A stretch of DNA of 59,847 nt from Candidatus Poribacteria bacterium (GCA_022827885.1 JAJEIP010000016.1:1-59847); one strand, 5' to 3'; counted from the first letter of the stretch, positions 31,027 to 40,558 are shown. Notes: generated from the sequence alone by a model not told the origin. Translations and numbers: made by a program.

Positions 31027-31941
31027 ATGATATATGAAAAACTTTTGAAACATGACCTGCTTTCCGCCTCTGAAGAACGGCAGCTCATCCGCAAATCACA
31101 CAACGGCTGTGATCAGTCGAGAGAACGGCTCATCTTGTCGAATATACGGCTCGTGAATTCGATCTGCTCAAAGTACGCGACAGATGCAGTCAATGCTAAA
31201 GAACTTTCAGGTGACGGTACGGAAGGATTGATAAAAGCGATTGACAGAATGGACCTGTCAATGGGAACACGATTGTCTACCTATGCCACATATTGGATAC
31301 ACCAGGCCGTCAGACGCTCGGACTTCTTAGAGACCACGATGCGGCTGCCTGATAACCAAGCCCTATTTCTGCGGAAAATGCAAAAGACGATAGCGAAACT
31401 CAGCCAGCAAGGGAACTTTGAACCAAGCAACGAGGAAATCGCTCATTTGATGGGTGACACAACTTCGCAGAAGGTTGCGGAGATGCGACTCCTCAAAGCG
31501 ACAGTATTAGATGTCCTTTCGTTCGATACTGCGATTCCGGGTACCAACGCGGACGATGATTTTTCCTTCGCTGATATTGTGGGATATGAAGATCGGACTT
31601 ATGAGGATCTTATCAACGAGATAGATCTCGATTTCTTCTTGAGCAAACTCCCGCCACACGAGGCGTTTGTGCTCACCCGTTCTTATGGGGTACTGCGGAA
31701 AATAGAAGGCTATCCTTTCTCTGGGTCACAGCGAGATATGAAAGACCATGAAATCGCGGAAGCCGTCGGCTGCCTTCCGTACAAGGTGTGCCGGATCCGG
31801 AAGCGAGCACTGACGAAATGTCAGCGGATCGCTGAGTATTTGAAATCCAGACCGTTGATTGTTGGAAATGAACCGTGGGCATATATTATGGCGGATCCAA
31901 CAGAAGAACCGCAGATGGAATTTCTTTTTGATGATGATTGA
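31027..31941 (+). CDS. Sigma-70 family RNA polymerase sigma factor (primary-like, group 2/3)
   Basis: 304 residues. Region 1.2/2 shows LLSASEERQLIRKSHNGCDQ, RERLILSNIRLVNSICSKYA and STYATYWIHQAVRRSDF (the WIxQAxxR box). Region 3 follows in the middle, and region 4 contains LPPHEAFVLTRSYGV and HEIAEAVGCLPYKVCRIRKRAL. The core-binding DLIQEG-like segment reads LSGDGTEGLIKAIDRMD. It is an alternative factor, not the primary RpoD, given its length. GGAGG lies a few bases before the ATG. Its regulon is unknown. Confidence 0.9.
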   Translation: MIYEKLLKHDLLSASEERQLIRKSHNGCDQSRERLILSNIRLVNSICSKYATDAVNAKELSGDGTEGLIKAIDRMDLSMGTRLSTYATYWIHQAVRRSDFLETTMRLPDNQALFLRKMQKTIAKLSQQGNFEPSNEEIAHLMGDTTSQKVAEMRLLKATVLDVLSFDTAIPGTNADDDFSFADIVGYEDRTYEDLINEIDLDFFLSKLPPHEAFVLTRSYGVLRKIEGYPFSGSQRDMKDHEIAEAVGCLPYKVCRIRKRALTKCQRIAEYLKSRPLIVGNEPWAYIMADPTEEPQMEFLFDDD

Positions 31942-32284
31942 AACGTTCTTGCTTGCGCATGATAGCGTTTCAACCTACAAACGCTGTGGTTCGTAGTCGT
32001 GCGATTTATCGCATGTCTGTGGAAGGTCTAAGACAATCGAAAACGAAGGGAAAGCGGCAGGAAGCTCGAACGCGCTTCCTGTCGAATCCCCGTATTGCCT
32101 GTCGTGATTCCGTTGCTCCAATTGAAAAGTTGGGTTTCGCTGCCTTTCCGTGATGTGGCAGGATTCTTGTAAATTTAGAGGTTTCTTGGGGCTCTTTCCG
32201 CTTCGGTCTACTCCGCTCAACCCAACCTACTGCAACCTACATCGATCTACGCCAAAAATTTACACACCCGAGCCCCAAATGCCC
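31942..32284. other. Gap without a gene; hairpin and repeat fragments
   Basis: No gene is seen. GGCAGGAAGC (32056-32065) pairs with GCTTCCTGTC (32074-32083) as a 10-bp hairpin without a T run. CAACCCAACCTAC fragments near 32219 resemble spacer elsewhere in the window, and AAATTTACACACC (about 32262) also occurs upstream of the ECF sigma gene. Confidence 0.5.
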
Positions 32285-32313
32285 TTGACAAAATCTTAAA
32301 AATTGGGTATGCT
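32285..32313 (+). promoter_or_regulatory. Strong sigma-70 promoter for the 32333-39160 gene run
   Basis: TTGACA (32285-32290), a 17-base spacer and TATGCT (32308-32313), about 20 bases before the first ATG. The next gene follows at 33 bases, and the peptidase gene 40 bases after that, so one transcript may cover several genes. Confidence 0.75.
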
Positions 32314-32332
32314 TAAAGTGTAGAGAGGTAGC

Positions 32333-32767
32333 ATGTCCATGGAAAACAACAAAGACAAACAGGCGCCAATGTTCACTGTCCGAGATACTGAAGGTGCCAT
32401 GGTGGCTTTCGCGATTTTCGCGATAGCTTCTCTCGCAACAGTATTCCTACATGAAATTTTATTGAAGAGCAAAGGTTTTTTAGAGGCACTCTATACGATT
32501 GCCGACAATTTTCCGAAAATTATGTCAGCAGCGACAACATTGACATTTATTGAGGAGGGGATCGACGTTATGTTCCAACGTTTGAGAGACTCTCTTAAAA
32601 GAGAGAAAGAGATAAAAGCCGAAAGTGAAGCACGCGGTGAAGCACGTGGTAAAGCAGAGGTTTATCAAGAAATCGCGGCGTGGAACGCTCGGAGAATGGA
32701 AGCTGAGGCACGTGGTGAGAAATTCACGGAACCGCCCCCAGCCCCGCCACAAGGAACTTCAAAATAG
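32333..32767 (+). CDS. Small membrane protein of unknown function
   Basis: 144 residues; not recognised. One clear membrane segment (MVAFAIFAIASLATVFLHEIL, about 23-43) is followed by a helical stretch, then a highly charged tail with EARGEARGKAEVYQEIAAWN and MEAEARGEKF and a Pro-rich end. GAGAGG lies 4 bases before the ATG. It heads the run leading to the epimerase gene. Confidence 0.7.
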   Translation: MSMENNKDKQAPMFTVRDTEGAMVAFAIFAIASLATVFLHEILLKSKGFLEALYTIADNFPKIMSAATTLTFIEEGIDVMFQRLRDSLKREKEIKAESEARGEARGKAEVYQEIAAWNARRMEAEARGEKFTEPPPAPPQGTSK

Positions 32768-32800
32768 TATTAACCCATATCGTAAGGAGAACACTATAGA

Positions 32801-33652
32801 ATGCCAAAGTTTGGTGTAAATTTATTACTCTGGGCGGATAAGTTTGATAGAGAAACCGCAGACCTCATCCCTAAAGTTGCTGAAATGGGGTTCGATGGTG
32901 TCGAGATGCCTATCTTTGATCCGGATACTGTGGATATCCCGTATACGCAGGGATTGCTGAAGGATACTGGTTTAGACCCGATCGGATGTAATATCATGGC
33001 AGGGGATAGGAATCCCATCGACGAAGATCCCACGATTCGTGAAAACGGAAGAGCCTATCTCAAGCGGTGTTGTGAAATTGTTGCGGAATTGGGGGCAGAT
33101 ACGCTCGTTGGACCGATGTATAGTGCGGTCGGCACACTGGTTGGACGCGGTAGAAATGAACAGGAGTGGGACTGGTGTGTTGAAGGTTTGCAAGATGTTT
33201 GCGAATTCGCTGGAAAATGTGGTGTTACGCTCGCCAGTGAACCGCTCAACCGGTTTGAAACCTATTTCATCAATATCGCTGCGGATGCTGTTAAACTGTG
33301 TGAAGCCGTGGATAGTCCATATTTCAAGGTGCATCTGGATACCTTCCATATGAACATTGAAGAAAAAAATCAGGCGGATGCGATTATCGCGACGGGTGAT
33401 TTTTTACATCACGTTCATTGCTGTGAAAACGATCGAGGGACGCCAGGTACGGGACTTGTAGATTGGGATGGTGTCTTTGGGGCACTCGCTGCGGTTAATT
33501 ACGACAAATGGCTCGTGATTGAATCGTTTACGCCGGCAGTGAAGGAAATCGCTGCTGCGACGTGTATCTGGCGCGACATCGCACCGAGTGCGGAGAGCCT
33601 CGCGATAGATGGTCTAGCGTTTCTGAAAGAGAAGGCTGCGCAGTATCTATAG
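32801..33652 (+). CDS. Xylose-isomerase-like sugar epimerase (D-tagatose/D-psicose 3-epimerase type)
   Basis: 283 residues, a TIM-barrel. MGFDGVEMPIFDPD near the N-terminus, LASEPLNRFETYF with the metal-ligand Glu, VHLDTFHMNIEE with Asp and His, HVHCCENDRGTPGTG with His, and VIESFTPA with the final Glu match the Mn-dependent 3-epimerase group. The sugar is not certain. Its start follows a GGAG site at AAGGAGAAC. It probably shares a transcript with the preceding small membrane protein and the following peptidase. Confidence 0.88.
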   Translation: MPKFGVNLLLWADKFDRETADLIPKVAEMGFDGVEMPIFDPDTVDIPYTQGLLKDTGLDPIGCNIMAGDRNPIDEDPTIRENGRAYLKRCCEIVAELGADTLVGPMYSAVGTLVGRGRNEQEWDWCVEGLQDVCEFAGKCGVTLASEPLNRFETYFINIAADAVKLCEAVDSPYFKVHLDTFHMNIEEKNQADAIIATGDFLHHVHCCENDRGTPGTGLVDWDGVFGALAAVNYDKWLVIESFTPAVKEIAAATCIWRDIAPSAESLAIDGLAFLKEKAAQYL

Positions 33653-33692
33653 CATCACTACGTTCTAATTTAAAAAAGCGGGAGGAATTGAG

Positions 33693-36665
33693 ATGTATTA
33701 CATCAAAGCGATGGGGTTTCTGTGGACGATATTCTTTGCTGTTTTTCTGACGGGTGATGCCGTGGCTCAGCACACTCCATCGAATGATACAGCGGCTAAT
33801 GCTGTTGATGAATCCCAATTTCTCAGCAATGTCCGACAACTTACTTATGATGGAAAGCGTGCGGGTGAGGGGTATTTCTCCGAAGATGGCAACGCGCTCA
33901 TCTTCCAGACTGAACGCGAATCGGATAATCCGTTCTATCAAATCTATCTGTTAGACCTGCTCACAGGCGATACGCATCGCGTCTCAACGGGTGTAGGAAA
34001 GACGACGTGTGCGTTCTTCCGTCCAGGGACGGATGAGGTGCTTTATGCGTCGACCCACCACGATGCTTTTGCGGCGGCGAAACAGGAAGAGGAGCTGAAA
34101 TTCCGGGCATCGGGGCAAGAACGCCGCTACAGTTGGGATTACGATGAGGCGATGGACATCTTCTCGGCACACCGAGATGGCAGTAATCTCAAACAACTGA
34201 CAGACGCACCCGGCTATGACGCTGAAGCCGCATATTCGCCTGATGGTAAACGTATCGTTTTCTGCTCGCTGCGGAACGCATATCCCAAAAGCCGCCTCTC
34301 CCCAAAGGACCTGAAGCAGCTGGAGGTGGATCCCGCCTATTTCGGCGAAATTTATATCATGAACGCCGATGGATCCAATCAAGTTCAATTAACGGATTCT
34401 CCCGGCTACGATGGGGGTCCCTTCTTCACACCCGATGGAGAGCATATCGTTTGGCGACACTTTACATCTGATGGGAGTCAAGCGGACATCTACACAATGC
34501 GGATAGATGGCTCAAGTGTGCGGCGACTCACCGATTTCGATAGCATGTCTTGGGCGCCCTACTTTCACCCGAGTGGTGCTTATGTTATCTTTGCGTCCAA
34601 TAAACTTGGATTCTCTAATTTTGAGTTATATCTCGTGGATGGGAGAGGTAGACATGAGCCCGTTCGGGTAACCACAACTGATGGGTTTGATGGACTCCCT
34701 GTCTTTTCACCGGATGGCAGTCGTTTGTGTTGGACCTCGAATCGGAACAGTCAAGAGGTTTCGCAACTTTACCTTGCCGACTGGAATCATGCAGCTGCCC
34801 TGAATGCGATCACGACGGCACCGAGGCATCCCAATTCATTTGAGCATTCCGTCCAAACGGTTTCCGACTCGAAACCCTCTAAAAAAACGGGTATCCGTCA
34901 ACATATTGAATTTCTTGCCGCCGATGGGCTTGAAGGTAGAATGACGGGTTCAGAAGGCGCGAAACGTGCCGCCGAGCATATCGCCACCCAATTTGAAGCA
35001 CTTGGTCTCACGCCTGTTGGTGATGCGGAGCGTTCCTTACGCGGATTTGGGCAAACCTTTGAATTCACCGCGGGTAGACGGATTATATCTGAGGAAAACC
35101 GGTTCTCTATCACACGTCAGGTGCATGGTGCTGAACAGGAATTAGCATTCAGCGTGGAACAAGACTTCCAGCCGCTTTCTTTCTCCCGTAACGGTATCGT
35201 TGAAGGCGAAGTCATCTTTGTTGGGTATGGACTCACCGTCCCTGGCGAGTTAGGTGAAGGGTATGACGCTTATGCGGGATTAGATGTGAAGGACAAAATT
35301 GTGGTAGCACTCCGTTATGTTCCAGAATCGGTTGACCCCGAACGTCGCCAGCAACTGAATCGGTATGCGGGCCTCCGATACAAGGCGATGCAGGCACGGG
35401 AACACGGGGCAAAAGCGTTTCTTGTCGTTGCGGGTCCGAACTCCCCGAACGCGGGTCAATTGATTCCGCTTGACTTCGATAGTAGCCTTGCGGATTCTGG
35501 GATTGTCGCTGCATCCATAAGTGATACCGTGGCAAATGCGCTCTTCGCGCCCTCGGATAAAAACTTAAAAGATGTTCAATCGGGACTCGATGTGGAGAAT
35601 CCGCACTTCCTTGGACAATTTCCGTTGCCCGATGTCAAAGTCAAAATCGTCGTTTCTGTTGAGAAGGTTAAGAAAACGGACAAAAATGTGGTGGCTCTGC
35701 TCCCACCCACGCAATTAACAGACGACACCGAGTACGTCGTTGTCGGTGCGCACTATGATCATATCGGTTACGGTGAAATTGGTTCCCTTGCGGGAAAGGA
35801 CGAAGCGGGACAGATTCACAACGGTGCAGATGACAACGCCTCCGGCACGGCTGTCGTTTTAGAATTGGCGGCGACCCTCAGTGAAGCCGCGCACGCACAT
35901 CCCGAAAAATTTAACAGAGGCGTTATCTTCGCCCTCTGGTCAGGCGAGGAACTCGGACTCATCGGGTCTACGCACTTCGTTAATCATCCCGTTGTCCCTT
36001 TAGAGCAGGTAGTAGCGTATGTTAACTTTGATATGGTTGGGCGGCTCCGTGAAAACAAACTCATCTTGCAAGGGGTCGGTTCGTCATCAGTGTGGCCGAA
36101 ACTCATTGAAAAGCGGAATGTTCCGATCGGTTTCAATCTAACCTTACAAACCGATCCGTATCTGCCAACGGATGTAACTGCCTTCTATCCGAAGGAGGTG
36201 CCGGTCCTGAGTTTCTTCACCGGGGGACACGAAGATTATAACCGTCCAACAGATGATATAGAGACCCTCAATTATGAGGGACTGAAACGGATCTCTCAAT
36301 TCGCGCACGGTATTGTTTTAGATGTCGTTCATACCCCTGAACGTCCGGCATATGTTGCGGTAGAACGGAGCGAGTCGGAAGGTGGGAGCCGCGATACGCT
36401 GCGTGCGTATCTTGGTACGATTCCTGATTATACGACGGAAGGTACGGGTGTTAAACTCTCTGGGGTTCGCGCGGGTGGTCCCGCCGATAAGGCAGGCTTG
36501 AAGGGTGGCGATGTTATTGTGGAATTTGGCGGACAGCAGATCGCGAACATCTATGACTATACATACGCGCTGGATGCTGTGAAAATTGGGGAACCCGTCG
36601 AAGTTGTTGTGCTACGCGATGGAGAACAGGTGAAGCTGACGGTTACTCCTGAGGCACGGAATTGA
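33693..36665 (+). CDS. Exported TolB-propeller / M28 zinc aminopeptidase / PDZ fusion protein
   Basis: 990 residues. A signal peptide ends near residue 25. Residues about 40-370 form a TolB-type propeller of PD40 repeats (YSPDGKRIVFCSLRN, FFTPDGEHIVWRH, FSPDGSRLCWTSNR). Residues about 400-900 are an M28 peptidase with an inserted PA-like region. The zinc ligands are seen in GAHYDHIG, NGADDNASGTA, SGEELGLIG, NFDMVGRL and FFTGGHEDYN. The C-terminal PDZ domain (about 910-985) has SGVRAGGPADKAGLKGGDVIV. It would act in the periplasm or outside on peptides. GGAGG lies 7 bases before the ATG. Confidence 0.93.
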   Translation: MYYIKAMGFLWTIFFAVFLTGDAVAQHTPSNDTAANAVDESQFLSNVRQLTYDGKRAGEGYFSEDGNALIFQTERESDNPFYQIYLLDLLTGDTHRVSTGVGKTTCAFFRPGTDEVLYASTHHDAFAAAKQEEELKFRASGQERRYSWDYDEAMDIFSAHRDGSNLKQLTDAPGYDAEAAYSPDGKRIVFCSLRNAYPKSRLSPKDLKQLEVDPAYFGEIYIMNADGSNQVQLTDSPGYDGGPFFTPDGEHIVWRHFTSDGSQADIYTMRIDGSSVRRLTDFDSMSWAPYFHPSGAYVIFASNKLGFSNFELYLVDGRGRHEPVRVTTTDGFDGLPVFSPDGSRLCWTSNRNSQEVSQLYLADWNHAAALNAITTAPRHPNSFEHSVQTVSDSKPSKKTGIRQHIEFLAADGLEGRMTGSEGAKRAAEHIATQFEALGLTPVGDAERSLRGFGQTFEFTAGRRIISEENRFSITRQVHGAEQELAFSVEQDFQPLSFSRNGIVEGEVIFVGYGLTVPGELGEGYDAYAGLDVKDKIVVALRYVPESVDPERRQQLNRYAGLRYKAMQAREHGAKAFLVVAGPNSPNAGQLIPLDFDSSLADSGIVAASISDTVANALFAPSDKNLKDVQSGLDVENPHFLGQFPLPDVKVKIVVSVEKVKKTDKNVVALLPPTQLTDDTEYVVVGAHYDHIGYGEIGSLAGKDEAGQIHNGADDNASGTAVVLELAATLSEAAHAHPEKFNRGVIFALWSGEELGLIGSTHFVNHPVVPLEQVVAYVNFDMVGRLRENKLILQGVGSSSVWPKLIEKRNVPIGFNLTLQTDPYLPTDVTAFYPKEVPVLSFFTGGHEDYNRPTDDIETLNYEGLKRISQFAHGIVLDVVHTPERPAYVAVERSESEGGSRDTLRAYLGTIPDYTTEGTGVKLSGVRAGGPADKAGLKGGDVIVEFGGQQIANIYDYTYALDAVKIGEPVEVVVLRDGEQVKLTVTPEARN

Positions 36666-36705
36666 TTTTACGCTGAAATTTATTTTATTTTTCATGGAGA
36701 GAGTT

Positions 36706-37884
36706 ATGAACACAAAAGCTTTTAGATTGGTGATATGCGTATTGCTTTCACTCACAGTCGCATTGCTGTCCGGGTGTGAACGGATACGTGATATGGGAAT
36801 GACAGATGAAATGGTTGCTCCGTCTGATACGGGTACTATGTCTATGCTGAAAGTAGGGATCATTCGCCCGCATCCGCTTTATTTTAGTTTCGGTGAAGGT
36901 GCTGAACTCGCCCAGGCTGAAATCAACCAAGCTGGCGGTGTTCTCGGCATGCAGGTTGAATTTATCTATAGGGAGGAACTCACAGAAGACGTTGTTCAAT
37001 CTGCAACAGATTTAGCTGAAACGGAGAATGTTGTGGCGATCTTGGGTCCCCTGTTTTCAAGCCATGCCGTGAAAGTTGGTCCTGTTATCAATATCCCGAC
37101 GCTTGTAGGCGCGACTGGTGCGAACGTGACAGAAACCGGTGAATTCCTCTTTCTCGCTGCGAGTTCCAATGCGTTACAAGCAAAACTTATGGCACAATTC
37201 GCCGTAAACGAACTCGGTGCGAAAACTGCGGCAATGATTTGGCAGAATGCGGATGTCTATTCTATCGGCTTCGTCGAAGCGTTTGATACCAATTTCCAAG
37301 AACTTGGTGGTAGCATTGTTGAAAGACATACCTATGAAAAAGGCGATACGATGTTTGAAACACAACTCACGGCAATCAAAGCGGCAACCCCGGATGTCCT
37401 CTTTCTTGCAAGTTTCCCTCCAGAGAATCCACTCATCATGAAGCAGGCGAGGGATATGGGGATTGAATCTATCTTTATCGGGAGTGACGGCATGGATGAT
37501 TCGCTGATGTTTGAGGTGTTAGATGACAACACGCCTCTTGAAAATACCTATTATTGTACTAACTTCGATCCCGATGCTACGGAATTTATTTCGGCATACG
37601 AGGGTATGTTTGATAGTGCTGCCAATGGGATTGCTGCAACAGGCTATGATGCGATGCATTTATTGGCAATTGCGATTGAAGCAGTAGGATCAACGGATCC
37701 GGTTATGGTTCGGGATGCAATCGCTGCGATCACTGACTACGAAGGTGCCACGAGTATTTCTCGTTTCGATGCGAACCGCCATCCTGTCAAGAGCGTCGGC
37801 GTCTTCCAAATTGCTAACGGAGCAGTGCAGCCTTACAAAGTCGTAGGGACGGAAACAGGGTTTGAAATTAGTGGGCCTGAGTAG
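36706..37884 (+). CDS. Substrate-binding lipoprotein, branched-chain amino acid receptor family (LivJ-like)
   Basis: About 392 residues. A lipobox (LTVALLSGC) follows the signal. The type I periplasmic binding fold shows VGIIRPHPLYFSFGEGAELAQAEINQAGGVLG and ENVVAILGPLFSSHAVKVGP (both in parts), then FVEAFDTNFQELGGSIVERH and FDPDATEFISAYEGMF with GYDAMHLLAIAIEA. These proteins bind amino acids, amides or urea for ABC import. No permease or ATPase gene is adjacent. GGAGAG precedes the second ATG. It is followed by a second gene of the same family after a hairpin. Confidence 0.88.
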   Translation: MNTKAFRLVICVLLSLTVALLSGCERIRDMGMTDEMVAPSDTGTMSMLKVGIIRPHPLYFSFGEGAELAQAEINQAGGVLGMQVEFIYREELTEDVVQSATDLAETENVVAILGPLFSSHAVKVGPVINIPTLVGATGANVTETGEFLFLAASSNALQAKLMAQFAVNELGAKTAAMIWQNADVYSIGFVEAFDTNFQELGGSIVERHTYEKGDTMFETQLTAIKAATPDVLFLASFPPENPLIMKQARDMGIESIFIGSDGMDDSLMFEVLDDNTPLENTYYCTNFDPDATEFISAYEGMFDSAANGIAATGYDAMHLLAIAIEAVGSTDPVMVRDAIAAITDYEGATSISRFDANRHPVKSVGVFQIANGAVQPYKVVGTETGFEISGPE

Positions 37885-37924
37885 ACACGAGACCTGTCAA
37901 AGACATCCTTATTCAAAAAATGTC

Positions 37925-37957
37925 CGAGTTCTCATTTCGGTGAGGACTCGTTCGTTT
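37925..37957 (+). terminator. Strong hairpin with T run between the two binding-protein genes, overlapping a second hairpin
   Basis: CGAGTTCTCA (37925-37934) pairs with TGAGGACTCG (37941-37950, one G-U) around TTTCGG, followed by TTCGTTTT. An alternative stem, GTTCGTT (37950-37956) with AACGAAC (37967-37973), shares its first base with the end of the first stem and abuts the AGGAAA ribosome site of the next gene. The two hairpins are probably not both fully formed. Confidence 0.55.
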
Positions 37958-37984
37958 TAAAAACCTAACGAACAGGAAATTAAA

Positions 37985-39160
37985 ATGAAGATTAAATCTT
38001 TTACCTTTATATTTTTCATTGCTGTATTCGTTGCCGGTATGATTGGGTGCGAACGAGCGAAGCAAGTCGTTAAACCTACTCCTCAGATGGAAGGGCTTGA
38101 TGAGGAAATTTTCATCGGTGTCGTCTTGCCGCAGACGGGAGACTTAGGACCGGGTGAATTCGGTCCAGGTGCCTTAGTGATGGAAAATAGTTTTAACATG
38201 GCATTTGAAGAGATTAACGCCTCACAACTGCTCGACGATATAGCTCTCAAGTTGATCGTTGAGGACGATATGAGCACTGTAGAGGGCGCTGTTGCGGCAT
38301 TCAATAAGTTAATCCATCAAGACCAAGTTCCTGTAATCCTCGGTGTCTGGACCTCGCACGTTGCCAAATCCGTTTTTCCAATTGCCCAAGAAAACCAGGT
38401 TGTGGCTTTTAGTCCAGTCGTCGTTGCTTCTGGTTTGACTGAGATCGGTGAATATATTTTCCGAGCGAGTCACTCTACGGAAGTACTGATTCCGAGCGGT
38501 GTTAAAGTGACACAGGAGAAACTTGGTTACCAACGAGTCGCGACGATAGCGGATAGTGTCGATCACTTTTCCCAGGACAGTGATGAGAGATTTCGGAAAG
38601 CACTCACTGAGAACGGTGTGGAGGTGCTGGCTTCAGAGACTTTTGAAACGGGTAATACCAATTTTTCCGCCCAATTAACTCGGATAAAAGAATTGGATCC
38701 GGATGCGATTTTTGTTTCCGCGCAACAGATAGAGGTTATTAAGATCCTCACCCAGGGACGTGAACTTGGAATTCCCTCTGCTGTCCCGTTTATTAGTATC
38801 GTCTTGTCTGTGGATGAAATCCGAAGCGCAGGTGCCGCCGCTGAAGGCGCGATTACTCTCACGGATTGGGTCAGTACTGCTGACACACCTGGAAATCAGG
38901 CGTTCGTTCAGAATTACATCGCGAGATACAGTATGGAACCCAGTGTTTGGGCGGCACAATCGTATGCCGCTGCCTATATCCTCGGAGAAGCGATTAAAAA
39001 CGCAGAATCAACGGATTCAACAGCGATTGCTGCTGCGCTCGCTGAGATTAGAGATTTTGACACCATTTTGGGTGAGTTCTCTTTTGATTTCAATGGAGAC
39101 GCTGTTTATGATCCGGTTGTTTTGATTGTTAAAGATGGTAATTTAGAGATTTTCGAGTAA
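37985..39160 (+). CDS. Second substrate-binding lipoprotein, branched-chain amino acid receptor family
   Basis: 391 residues. The signal ends in a lipobox (VAGMIGC). The receptor fold shows FIGVVLPQTGDLGPGEFG, IHQDQVPVILGVWTSHVA, FSQDSDERFRKALTENGVE and FVQNYIARYSMEPSVWAAQS with YAAAYILGEAI. It differs clearly from the protein before it, so it is not a fresh duplicate. AGGAAA lies 7 bases before the ATG. A strong terminator follows. No transporter gene is adjacent, so the substrate is unknown. Confidence 0.88.
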   Translation: MKIKSFTFIFFIAVFVAGMIGCERAKQVVKPTPQMEGLDEEIFIGVVLPQTGDLGPGEFGPGALVMENSFNMAFEEINASQLLDDIALKLIVEDDMSTVEGAVAAFNKLIHQDQVPVILGVWTSHVAKSVFPIAQENQVVAFSPVVVASGLTEIGEYIFRASHSTEVLIPSGVKVTQEKLGYQRVATIADSVDHFSQDSDERFRKALTENGVEVLASETFETGNTNFSAQLTRIKELDPDAIFVSAQQIEVIKILTQGRELGIPSAVPFISIVLSVDEIRSAGAAAEGAITLTDWVSTADTPGNQAFVQNYIARYSMEPSVWAAQSYAAAYILGEAIKNAESTDSTAIAAALAEIRDFDTILGEFSFDFNGDAVYDPVVLIVKDGNLEIFE

Positions 39161-39181
39161 GGACGTATCCGATTAAACGGG

Positions 39182-39233
39182 AAGCGCGCTGCGAAGGATT
39201 TTCAAACTTTGTCACAGCGCGCTTTACTTTTTT
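39182..39233 (+). terminator. Rho-independent terminator after the second binding-protein gene
   Basis: AAGCGCGCTG (39182-39191) pairs perfectly with CAGCGCGCTT (39215-39224), with a 23-base loop, followed by a TACTTTTTT tail. Confidence 0.7.
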
Positions 39234-39243
39234 AGAGAACTCT

Positions 39244-39395
39244 GGTAGATATTAGAATTAATTGGACATTCAGCATCGGTGCGGTTGGGAAACCGCACCT
39301 ACCGGACCTGGGGGAACTATCAAATTACCGATTTATTTCCTGAAACTTCATGAAACTGCACCTACCGGACCTGGGTAAATGCCTGTTTATTTTTC
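39244..39395. repeat. Dispersed palindromic repeat family, copy A
   Basis: It begins GGTAGATATTAGAATTAATT, then GGACATTCAGC, and ends GTAAATGCCTGTTTATTTTT, with two copies of the inner phrase GCACCTACCGGACCTGGG. The inner hairpin is GTGCGGTT-GGG-AAACCGCAC. Outer ends are roughly inverted. See copies at 40559-40677 and 44441-44582. Confidence 0.7.
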
Positions 39396-39419
39396 AGGTT
39401 TACCCTAAATCAGTTTTCG

Positions 39420-40541
39420 TTACTCAAATGCGAGATATGCAACGACGCCGGCGTGGTCGGAGGGCCATAATCCGGACGGTAGCCGTTCGGAGGCGGTATC
39501 TCCTATGGTACGGGTCAGAATCTGTGTGGGGATCTCCACGTTACGGACAAAAATCTGGTCGATCCGCTTACGGTGTTGACTCGTCTCATTCTGAAGTGTG
39601 GGTGCCTGACAGCAGGTGTTTCCTGTTCCTTGGGAATCCATCTGCCATAGGTCCACATACCCCGCTGACAGCAACAGTTGATAAGCGGGACCGTCGGGGG
39701 CAGGCGTGTTGAAATCTCCTAAGAGGACAATCGGTAGGGTTTCCTCGCTAAGAATATTCACGAGTTCCCCCATTTGCGCCACCCGGCTTTCTTCCCCAAT
39801 CGCCTCTGCTTCTAAATGTGTGTTAACAACACGGTACGTAACACCAGCAACAGTCGCATCTATAGCGGTATACCCCCTTTTGACTTCGAGTCCAAGCGTT
39901 TCAAAGGTTAGTGCGGTTGTGTAGTTTGCGCCCACCGATCGTGAGATGCCAACATCGCTGCGAGATAATATGACATCATAATCGGTCAAGCGGACATCAT
40001 CGATACCGGTATCGGTGAAAATCGGCATTTCAATATCCAGATTTTCAACCTTGCCAGCGACTTCATAACTTAAGCCTTCTGCGTGAAGCGCGGCTCTCAA
40101 AATTTCGAGAAAATCTATGACGACTTCTTCAGCCGGAACAGTTCCGCCCGCAATCCGATCGCCTGGACTTTGTCGGCGAATGAGTGAGATCTCTTGTAAA
40201 CCGATGAGGTGGGGTTGATAGGTTTTGATTGACTGAGCAATCGCTGCAGCGCGTCCCGGAAAATCGGATGCCATGATGCCGTTGTATATCTTAGCGACTT
40301 CTATCGGAACTTGTAACAGATTTTCTACACCCAGCAGTGCGTCTGCACTGCTTCCAACGTAGACATTGTAGGTCATCACGGTGAGCGGTTCTGTATCTGG
40401 CGTGCTGACCTCGGGTGCTATCGGCATTTTTATCTTTTCACAGCCGGATAGACTTAACAGGATCCCGAACAGTAAGAGAACGATTTTGATGGAACTCATA
40501 GACTTTGAAAACTTGCCATAACGATTCAGTTTTTTTGACAT
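39420..40541 (-). CDS. Endonuclease/exonuclease/phosphatase-family lipoprotein
   Basis: About 373 residues. A lipobox (LLSLSGC) ends the signal. The EEP fold has its catalytic marks: VMTYNVYVG (Asn), LIGLQEISL (Glu), VVNTHLEAE (His), LLGDFNTPA (Asp/Asn), KRIDQIFV (Asp) and WPSDHAGVVAYL (Asp-His). Such proteins act as sphingomyelinases, inositol phosphatases or nucleases; membrane anchoring outside the cytoplasm suggests phosphodiester scavenging. GGAG overlaps the first ATG and lies 6 bases before the second, which is taken as the start. Confidence 0.9.
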   Translation of the reverse strand: MSKKLNRYGKFSKSMSSIKIVLLLFGILLSLSGCEKIKMPIAPEVSTPDTEPLTVMTYNVYVGSSADALLGVENLLQVPIEVAKIYNGIMASDFPGRAAAIAQSIKTYQPHLIGLQEISLIRRQSPGDRIAGGTVPAEEVVIDFLEILRAALHAEGLSYEVAGKVENLDIEMPIFTDTGIDDVRLTDYDVILSRSDVGISRSVGANYTTALTFETLGLEVKRGYTAIDATVAGVTYRVVNTHLEAEAIGEESRVAQMGELVNILSEETLPIVLLGDFNTPAPDGPAYQLLLSAGYVDLWQMDSQGTGNTCCQAPTLQNETSQHRKRIDQIFVRNVEIPTQILTRTIGDTASERLPSGLWPSDHAGVVAYLAFE

Positions 40542-40558
40542 ATTTATCTCCAATTTTT

